In this document: piece by piece, positions 57,088 to 64,000 of the stretch
Layout: every line of letters starts with the position of its first letter
Position numbering within the stretch: position 1 is the first letter of the stretch
Assembly (NCBI GenBank): GCA_022559845.1
Contig: CM040125.1
Coordinates: 285,372,200-285,436,199 of the forward strand
Reading direction: 5' to 3'
DNA: 64,000 nt
Origin: Amorphophallus konjac
Lineage: Eukaryota; Streptophyta; Magnoliopsida; Alismatales; Araceae
Notes under the pieces: model-generated
What the model was told of the DNA's origin: nothing
Databases searched by the model: none
Seen by the model: only the letters and a program-made list of their open reading frames with translations
Program-made: the position numbers and the translations under genes

Positions 57088-58849
57088 TGTTGCGGGATGG
57101 GATGCGAACCTGGGACTCTAGCTCGCAGACGTCCCTAAGCGAGGGAAACGCGTGGATCTGCGCGGTTGAGGAACTGGTAATGAGTCTCGGGTATCGACTT
57201 TTCCACGTGCTCAGATCGAGTCACGGGACGGGTTCCACTCACTCACTCTCACAGCGGTGATAAAATTATAACGAGCTACGTCCTATCACTCATGCAGCGG
57301 CATATGAAAATATACGAGATAAGCAAAATGGCAAAGTAGGAGGGTGGCGAGTGTACCTCCACGCTCCGGGCGTGGGGAAGACGTTCCCAACCAAGCTTCG
57401 TACTCCCGATACAGTAATTAAATTAATTACAGAAGTGAATTTTCTTGCCCACTCCACGCAGGGAGGTAAAGGGATAACCAAAAATGCCGGAAGCACCGAG
57501 TTTGGGTTGACGGGCAGCAAGGCGGCGGGTTCCGGGTGGCGGCGGGCAGCGGCTCCAGTTCTGCGAGTTGCTGGCCAACAGGACAGCGAACAATGGCCTC
57601 CAAAGGGACGACGACCTCTGGTGAGCTTATGATGGCAGCAGTTCACTGGGACGAAGGCAGAGGGTCCCTGGTCGACCCCTGGGAGTGGCGGTCACTGCAG
57701 CTACCCCAACATATTTTCCCTGGAATTAATTGGTGACCCCTTTTTGCAAGCCTACCTCGGAGCAGAAACGTGCACTCCCACGAGAATGGCCGATATGCCC
57801 AGATCCGGTGTCGGATCGAGACGCGGTTGGCACCATTGGAAAGAGGACTCAAAAATCTACGACATATGTTTATTTCAGATTCATCCACTGAAAGGATTGA
57901 AAATGAAAATGACTGTGCCACAGATTCTTTTCTGGCTCAGAATCCAGATTCAGCATAACAGAAGGGGAGCTGTCTAAAGGCGATTTTTGGCTGAGGGGTT
58001 GGCGGTAGATTTAGGGCTTGTGGAATTTATAGGTGGAAGAGGACTATGTGGGGGATGTTCAGAATTATTTTGGGAATTTTCGGAGGTGCTTTGAGGGGCG
58101 GGAAAAATAAGGGATCTGGACTCTATCCTGTAGATCTGCAACAAGGTAGATTGTGAGGGGTAAGAAGAACGACCTATTCTTTAGGCTGTTGGTCTGGATT
58201 TCGTGGTTCAGGACAGTATGGTGGATGGTGGCTTGTGGCTACTTGTTGGCGGCTCCGATGGCGGTGGCGACGACGATGGTGGAGCTTCACACTCTAGGGA
58301 AGAGATAGAAATGGGATTCACTCCAATAATTTGGCTTCACACCCAAGAATTGGCAACAATCTCTGGTGCAAGGGGGAGAGAGGAGAGAGGGGCGCCCAAG
58401 GGTCCAAGAACAATTCTTGATTTTTTTTTCACATTAATTTCCAAAATATAGAAAATACATGGATTATATAGACATGTATAAATGACCTAAACTATTCCTA
58501 GATCTAGGGTTTTGGAGGGGCAAATGAGGAATGGGGAATTAATCTCCCATGTGGTCAAAAAAACCACAATAAAAAAAATATATGGGGAGGTGCGCCCCCC
58601 TCTTGGAGAAGTCAAATTAGAATTTGCTTCTCCATGGTCCAAGTCCACCTTGGACCATGGACCAACCCCCAGGGACCCTAGAAGCCAGGTGGCCCAATGA
58701 GAGAGAGGGTGGGGGCCCCTGCTGGGCCTACGTGGCCCTTTTGCACATAAACCCAAATAAAACCCAAAATAAACACACATTACACACCAAGTTCAATATT
58801 ACAAAAATACATTCCAAACATTTAATGGAATAGCCCCGATGCCCCATCA
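57088..58849 (-). repeat. 5' LTR of NA3 (1,762 bp)
   Basis: Minus-strand LTR from TGATGGGGCATCG (58849) to CCCGCAACA (57088). Leader motifs gggtgtgaagcc (58333-58344) and gagtgtgaagctcc (58281-58294) are on the minus strand. Confidence 0.9.
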
Positions 58850-59263
58850 GGAGGTAGAACAAAAAAAAATGAGTGTATCATATGTATATATATATATATA
58901 TATGCATATATATATATACATATATGCATGTATGCCGATGGGAACATATGGATTCATGCAAAGAGAAGTAAAAGAGGAACGACAGAAACCATATATTGCA
59001 GCATGGGAGGGGAAGACCTTAGATCACAAAAATAACACATCTGGGCTAAAGACCCCATATCCTCTTCATTTCTAAATATGAACATCTACATCTGGGCAAG
59101 ATACAAGTTTACAAATCACAAGAAAAGGGAGAGGGAAAAGAGATACAACAGAGACCCACCCTCACATGGATGGCTCTCAATCCTCCTCACTCTCCCTCTC
59201 GCACTCTTTCTTTAGCTTTGAGCTCTCACCATGGACTTATTGGCAGGATCTCCTAGAACTCTT
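58850..59263. other. Flank with (TA)n microsatellite
   Basis: Right flank of NA3, continuing the sequence left of 53020. It holds a (TA)n-rich tract at 58880-58927. Nothing coding is supported. Confidence 0.5.
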
Positions 59264-60739
59264 TGTTGAGTATATTCAGGTGATTTTGATGATAACAAAA
59301 CCCAGGATGTGCGTTCTATCAAGTGCCATGTATTAGTAATCAAGTTCGACTCATATATGCATTCATGGCCTAATTTTATCATGCATTATGCTCAAGTGTT
59401 CATACCCTTCCAAATGCCTAAATCCACCTTGGTTCCAGAACCACCCAGGCTAAGCTTAACTCACTCATTTTAATTGGAACAGGATGTGGTCATAAACTGA
59501 TTCGTTCACATATTATGATTCAGTGGCTAACTTCTTTAAATCTGTAGGATTTCTAGCCAGCGGTCGACCGTCGGTCAGGGGCCGGTCGACCAGTTTTCCC
59601 AGCAACGAAAAGTCCCATCTCTGTAAAATTCCAGTCGACCGCACCTCCTACCGGTCGATCGCCAGCTTCGAGGCAGCCATTTTTGTCTTTGTTTTCTACA
59701 ACGTCGGAAGCCCACTTCATTGGGTTTGTTTAATCCAAAAGTCACCAGACTTACCATGATTTGTAGATCTAGTTCCTGGCTTGTCCCTTGACCATCCAAG
59801 ATCTATATATACATCATATTGGGGTCAAAAACCCTAATGATCTAAGGGAGCTTAAGAAGGCTATCAAGGGGAGAGAAGAGTGCTACTACTGTAACCGTGA
59901 ACAGTGCTCTGAGAAGGAAGTTCTCCATCCATCTTCAAGTGATCCAAGCCACATCTGGAGCAGATCAAACCCAAGCCAAGTGGAGATCAAGATGCATCCA
60001 AAATCTACTTCATCAACTAAGGGGGAGCTTGAATCTGAAGTTTTTACTTTGTGTTTTCCATTCAATTTCTATTTCAGATTCAAGTGTGTGTTCTTGTAAT
60101 ATTTGAATACTTATGTGTGTGTGGATCTACGCAGATCCGTGTGTCTGTGTGTCTGTGTGTGTGTCTATTTCTTCACATTTCCTTGTGATTCAGTGCTTGT
60201 GCATCCTCAAGAGAGTTCTGAACTCACACGAGTGTGTGTGTGTGCTCTGATCTTGTAACCTTCTACAAGATAGTGTGTGAATCCTCACAGTCGGTGAGGG
60301 GTGGACGTAGGTTGCAGTTGTTGCATCCGAACCACCTAAAATTGTGGTCTCCTGTGTGGTTTGCTCCTTATCTTCTACCTCTAATTCTGCTTTAGCATAT
60401 TTGCATATTGCATCATCTGATTTCCTTGTTTTGATCAAGTTCTGTTAACCTTTTTACGGGAGATCTCTGGTATATCAAAAGGTGGTTTCTGATCGACAAG
60501 GTTAGTCTTGTCGGGAGGAAAATGCCTTGTGTGAGAGAATATTCGGATTCCCGGACTCCGCCTGGTACCAAAGAACTGCCGTAGGGGTTGATTTAGCTAG
60601 ATTCATTTTGTAATCCATCAAATCTATACTTGTTTGTTGCTTGCTTTTAATACATGTTTTAAATCAGGTAAAAGTTTTTAAAATCTGTAATCACCCAATT
60701 CCCCCCCCCCTCTTGGGTGTCATTGATCGCGGGACTTCA
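59264..60739 (+). repeat. 5' LTR of the SIRE-like element
   Basis: About 1.48 kb. Contains cggtcgaccg (59561-59570) and related gtcgac motifs to 59670, a (GT)n-rich part at 60115-60245 and a C9-10 run near 60703. No second copy is in the window, so the limits rest on the TG/CA ends and the PBS. Confidence 0.65.
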
Positions 60740-60803
60740 ATTAGTATCAAAGCTATGGCCCTAACTCTTTCAGATCTAACGATCTAGAGTAAGATCCGGA
60801 TCA

Positions 60804-60926
60804 ATGGCAAATAAGGGTATGATGCCTGAGGGTCATTCCATCCATCGTCCTCCATACTTCGATGGCTCAAATTACTCCTATTGGAAAAATAGAATGCATG
60901 CTTTTCTGAGAGCCCAAGAGTATGAG
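60804..60926 (+). pseudogene. Copia gag, first 41 codons
   Basis: MANKGMMPEGHSIHRPPYFD, then GSNYSYWKNRMHAFLRAQEY. The motif RPPYFDG.NYSYWK is the typical gag start of SIRE-like Copia elements. The frame runs exactly to 60926, where the TRIM2 LTR begins with TGA, so the protein is cut by insertion. Confidence 0.85.
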
Positions 60927-61646
60927 TGACGGGATCGTCATCGACATCGGACTTGATCTTCCGTCTTAAAATATTTGTAATTTTTTTTATTTTACATAAG
61001 GGTCTTTGAAGTTTATCTTTTGATATCCCTAAGTGTCCTTAAGGGAGTTATAATGAGTCATATGTGTCTTTTCATATTTCTCGGTATCAAAGAGTCTTAG
61101 AGTTTTTAAGAGAGTTATAATGAGTCATAGGTGTCTTTTCATATTTCTAGGCATTAAAGAGTCTTAGAGTTTATCCTTTGATCTTCTTTGTGACGTCTAT
61201 AAAAAAATTCGTGTAGTCCTTATTTGAAGCAATAAGATGAAGAAAAAACTAGTTTAGCTATGGCTATGAGTGTTCTTCCAGATTTTTGGAACCCCGGGTG
61301 AGAGGCGCAACCCCACTTCGCCCCGCCATGGAGGTCATCCGTGAAGCACCGGTGCATCATCTTCTAGAAGAGGACAGGTGTGAAGCTCCATCGAAGCTCC
61401 ACGATCTTCCTCCTTCACCGTTCAACCGCCGTCGTCGTCCATCACCACCGCCACCACCGCCGTGCCAACTGCAACGCCTATAACCACCATCATCGCAGAG
61501 AAGAATTCAAGAGCGCGACTGCGTCGTCCCTGAGATGGGGATGGGTGTAAGGCCCCGGCCGAGCTCCTCAGTTCTTCTCTAGTCACCTTGCCTTCCTGCA
61601 CTCCGGCTGACAGTTTGAAGTCCTTCCTCGACATCGTGTCACAACA
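60927..61646 (+). repeat. Full-length TRIM2 LTR (720 bp)
   Basis: From TGACGGGATCGTCATCG to gtcacaaca. TATA box tataaaaaa at 61198-61206. Leader motifs lie at 61296-61308 (gggtgagaggcgc), 61376-61389 (aggtgtgaagctcc) and 61544-61557 (gggtgtaaggcccc), as in TRIM1. The segment tatggctatgagtgttcttc, then gatttttggaacccc, resembles the TRIM1 leader (atggctatcttccccaatct, then ttggaaacccc). Confidence 0.85.
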
Positions 61647-61753
61647 ATTGGTATTAGAGCAAGTCGTCCGGTTTGTCCCAACAAGTCGTGGTCCTACGAT
61701 TCGAGATTCAAGATTCGAGATTCGAGGTCGAAGCTTCTCCAAGTGGAGGGGGT
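61647..61753 (+). other. TRIM2 internal region, 107 bp, PBS and polypurine tract
   Basis: PBS tggtattagagc (61649-61660, one mismatch to initiator-Met type), a cgagattc tandem at 61697-61725, and the purine tract aagtggaggggg (61741-61752) before the next LTR. The second copy, 62908-63014, has the same length and an exact PBS. Confidence 0.85.
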
Positions 61754-63132
61754 TGACGGGATCGCCATCGACATCGGACTTGATCTTCCATCTTAAAATA
61801 TTTGTAATTTTTTTTATTTTACATAAGGGTCTTTGAAGTTTGTCTTTTGATATCCCTAAGTGTCTTTAAGGGAGTTATAATGAGTCATAGGTGTCTTTTC
61901 ATATTTCTAGGCATCCAAGAGTCTTTGGGTTTTTAAGGGAGTTATAATAAGTCATAGGTGTCTTTTCATATTTCTAGTCATTAAAGAGTCTTAGAGTTTT
62001 TAAGTGAGTTATAATGAGTCATAGGTGTCTTTTCATATTTCTAGGCATTAAAGAGTCTTAGAGTTTGTCCTTTGATCTTCTTTGTGAAGTCTATAAAAAA
62101 AAGTCTTGTAGTCCTTATTTGAAGCAATAGAATAAAGAAAACATAAGTTTAGCTATGGCTATGAGTGTTCTTCCAGATTTTTGGAACCCCGGTTGAGAGG
62201 CCCAACCCCACTTCAAATAAGGACTTGATATTCCGTCTTCAAATATTTGTAATTTTTTTATGTTACATAAGCGTCTTTGAAGTTTATCTTTTGATATCCC
62301 TAAGTGTCTTTAAGGGAGTTATAATGAGTCATAGGTGTCTTTTCATATTTCTAGGCATTAAAGAGTCTTAGAGTTTTTTAGAGAGTTATAATGAGTCATA
62401 GGTGTCTTTTCATATTTCTAGGCATTAAAGAGTCTTAGAGTTTGTCCTTTTATCTTCTTTGTGAAGTCTATAAAAAAACTCTTGTAGTCCTTATCTGAAG
62501 CAATAGAATGAAGAAAAAATCAGTTTAGCTATGGCTATGAGTGTTCTTCTAGATTTTTGGAACCTCGGATGAGAGGCCCAACCCCACTACGCCCTGCCAG
62601 GGAGGTCGTTCGTGAAGCTCCGGTGCATCATCTTCGAGAATAGGACGGGTGTGAAGCCCCATCGAAGCTCCACGATCTTCCTCCTTCACCATTCAAACGA
62701 CGTCGTCGTCCATCACCACCGCCATGCCAACTACAACGCCTGTAACCGCCATCACCGCAGTGAAGAATTAAAGAGCACGACTGTGTCGTCCTGAGATGGG
62801 GATAGGTGTGAGGCCCCGGCCGAGCTCCTCCGTTCTGCTCTAGTCACCTCGCCTTCCTACTCTCCGGCTGACAGTTTGAAGTTCTTCCTCGACCTCGTGC
62901 CACATCAAATGGTATCAGAGCAAGTCGTCCGGTTTGTCCCAACAAGTCGGGGTCCTGCAATTCGAGATTCGAGATTCGAGGTTCGAGGTCGAACCTTCTC
63001 CAAGCGGAGGGGTTTGACGGGATCGTCATCGACATCAGACTTGATCATCCATCTTAAAAAATTTGTAATTATTTTTATTTTACATAAGGGCCTTTGAAGT
63101 TTATCTTTTGATATACTTAAGTGTCTTTAAGG

Positions 63133-63335
63133 GAGTTATAATGAGTCATAGGTGTCTTTTCATATTTCTAGGCATCAAAGAGTCTTAGAGTTTTTAAGGG
63201 AGTTATAATGAGTCATAGGTGTCTTTTCATATTTCTTGGCATTAAAGAGTCTTAGAGTTTTTAAGAGAGTTATAATGAGTCATAGGTGTCTTTTCATATT
63301 TCTAGGCATTAGAGAGTCTTAGAGTTTGTCCTTTG
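63133..63335 (+). repeat. 67-bp sub-repeat inside the TRIM2 LTR
   Basis: Three copies starting gagttataatgagtcatagg at 63133, 63200 and 63267. The same sub-repeat occurs in two or three copies in each other unit (from about 61042, 61880, 62317 and 63574). Copy number differs between units, so it expands and contracts within the LTR. Confidence 0.9.
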
Positions 63336-64000
63336 ATCTTCTTTGTGAAGTCTATAAAAAAGTCTTGTAGTCCTTATTTGAAGCAATAGAATGAAGAAAA
63401 ATCAAGTTTACCTATGGCTATGAGTGTTCTTCCAGATTTTTGGAACCTCGGGTGATAGGCCCAACCCCACTTCAAATAAGGACTTGATATTCCGTCTTAA
63501 AATATTTGTAATTTTTTTTTATTTTACATAAGGGTCTTTGAAGTTTATCTTTTGATATCCCTAAGTGTCTTTAAGGGAGTTATAATGAGTCATAGGTGTC
63601 TTTTCATATTTCTAGGCATCAAAGAGTCTTAGAGTGTGTAAGGGAGTTATAATGAGTCATATGTGTCTTTTCATATTTCTAGTCATTAAAGAGTCTTAGA
63701 GTTTTTAAGTGAGTTATAATGAGTCATAGGTGTCTTTTCATATTTCTAGGCATTAAAGAGTCTTAGAGTTTGTCCTTTTATCTTCTTTGTGAAGTCTATA
63801 AAAAAAGTCTTGTAGTCCTTATTTGAAGCAATAGAATGAAGAAAAAATAAGTTTAGCTATGGCTATGAGTGCTCTTCCAGATTTTTGGAACCCCGCGTGA
63901 GAGGCCCATCCCCACTTCAAATAAGGACTTGATATTCCATCTTAAAATATTTGTAATTTTTTTTATTTAACATAAGGGTCTTTGAAGTTTATCTTTTGAT

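Larger units (their letters stand above)
53025..58849 (-). mobile_element. NA3: complete non-autonomous Gypsy element, minus strand
   Basis: 5,825 bp with target duplication GGAGG (53020-53024 and 58850-58854), LTRs of 1,761 and 1,762 bp, a minus-strand initiator-Met PBS and a polypurine tract (ggagagaat before the 3' LTR). The internal part (54786-57087) encodes a Gypsy gag with zinc knuckle, then directly an integrase C-terminal remnant and a chromodomain remnant. No protease, RT, RNase H or integrase core is found. The LTRs differ more than those of NA2 and the ORFs are decayed, so it is older. Confidence 0.9.
59264..60926 (+). mobile_element. SIRE/Maximus-like Ty1/Copia element, 5' part
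   Basis: An LTR from TGTTGAGTATATTCAGG (59264) to about 60739 (gacttca) is followed by a degenerate initiator-Met PBS (tagtatcaaagc, 60742-60753) and the start of a Copia gag. The start sequence with gatgataacaaa, the C-run near 60705 and the gag start fit the SIRE branch. The element is interrupted at 60927 by the TRIM2 array; its remainder is outside the window. Confidence 0.75.
60927..64000 (+). repeat. TRIM2-derived tandem array
   Basis: At least six LTR-derived units in one orientation: a full LTR (60927-61646), 107-bp internal, truncated LTR (61754-62211), an LTR missing its first about 25 bp (62221-62907), 107-bp internal, truncated LTR (63015-63470), truncated unit (63481-63915), and the start of another unit (63925-64000, cut by the window). 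Both internal pieces have a PBS (61649-61660 degenerate; 62910-62921 exact) and a purine tract, and no coding capacity. Three identical unit junctions (62212, 63471, 63916) show that the array grew by duplication and not by independent insertions. Inside each LTR is a 67-bp sub-repeat in two or three copies. Confidence 0.88.

Noticed and set aside
60927..64000. Repeat array as a CRISPR array
   Set aside because: Plant DNA; units are long LTR pieces with no short regular spacers.

Overview
The window is nuclear DNA from a flowering plant with a repeat-rich genome. Nearly all of it is transposable elements nested in one another. I found no intact host gene, no RNA gene and no prokaryotic feature. 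The plant type follows from the element families: a Tekay/Del-like chromovirus, a Tat/Ogre-like Ty3/Gypsy giant with a second RNase H and antisense plant-mobile-domain genes, a SIRE-like Ty1/Copia fragment, an L1-like LINE with a C-terminal RNase H, and a CACTA-like end. The species cannot be named from this.

Layout of the left part. Positions 1-5009 are the 3' part of a non-autonomous Gypsy element (here NA1), whose first six bases are already the end of its primer binding site. Positions 5010-5804 and 16111-16402 are pieces of a CACTA-like DNA transposon, split by a complete 10.3-kb Tekay-like element (5805-16110, target duplication TTTAT). The CACTA right end lies directly against a partial LTR (16403-16859) of a minus-strand Tat/Ogre-like element. 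That element runs to its other LTR edge at 47734.

The Tat-like element reads, from 47734 downward: LTR (46122-47734), tRNA-Arg-like PBS, leader, small ORF, gag, protease, G-patch-like segment, RT, RNase H, second RNase H, integrase, a 3' region with a minisatellite, two intron-containing antisense genes of the plant mobile domain family, polypurine tract, partial LTR. Three younger elements interrupt it: a 5'-truncated LINE (22756-25639), a coding-free short element (TRIM1, 33268-35234, target duplication GTGGG) and a complete non-autonomous element (NA2, 37469-45062, target duplication GGCGG).

Right part. Positions 47735-53019 are mostly unassigned, with a palindrome-rich stretch like that of the Tat element and one unrecognised minus-strand ORF. 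A third non-autonomous element (NA3, minus strand, 53025-58849, target duplication GGAGG) follows. Then comes a SIRE-like Copia LTR and the first 41 gag codons (59264-60926). These are cut by a tandem array built from a second coding-free element (TRIM2, 60927 to the window end).

The main result is that NA1, NA2, NA3, TRIM1 and TRIM2 look like one related group. They share an initiator-Met PBS; most share an LTR end of the form CCGCATCA and repeated GGTGTGAGGCCC-like motifs in the transcribed leader; the TRIMs also share the sequence before their LTRs. The three NA elements encode gag joined to an integrase C-terminal region and chromodomain, and lack protease, RT, RNase H and integrase core. 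NA1 and NA2 also share an unrecognised protein segment. The TRIMs carry only 92-107 bp between LTRs, and TRIM2 seems to have become a satellite-like array.
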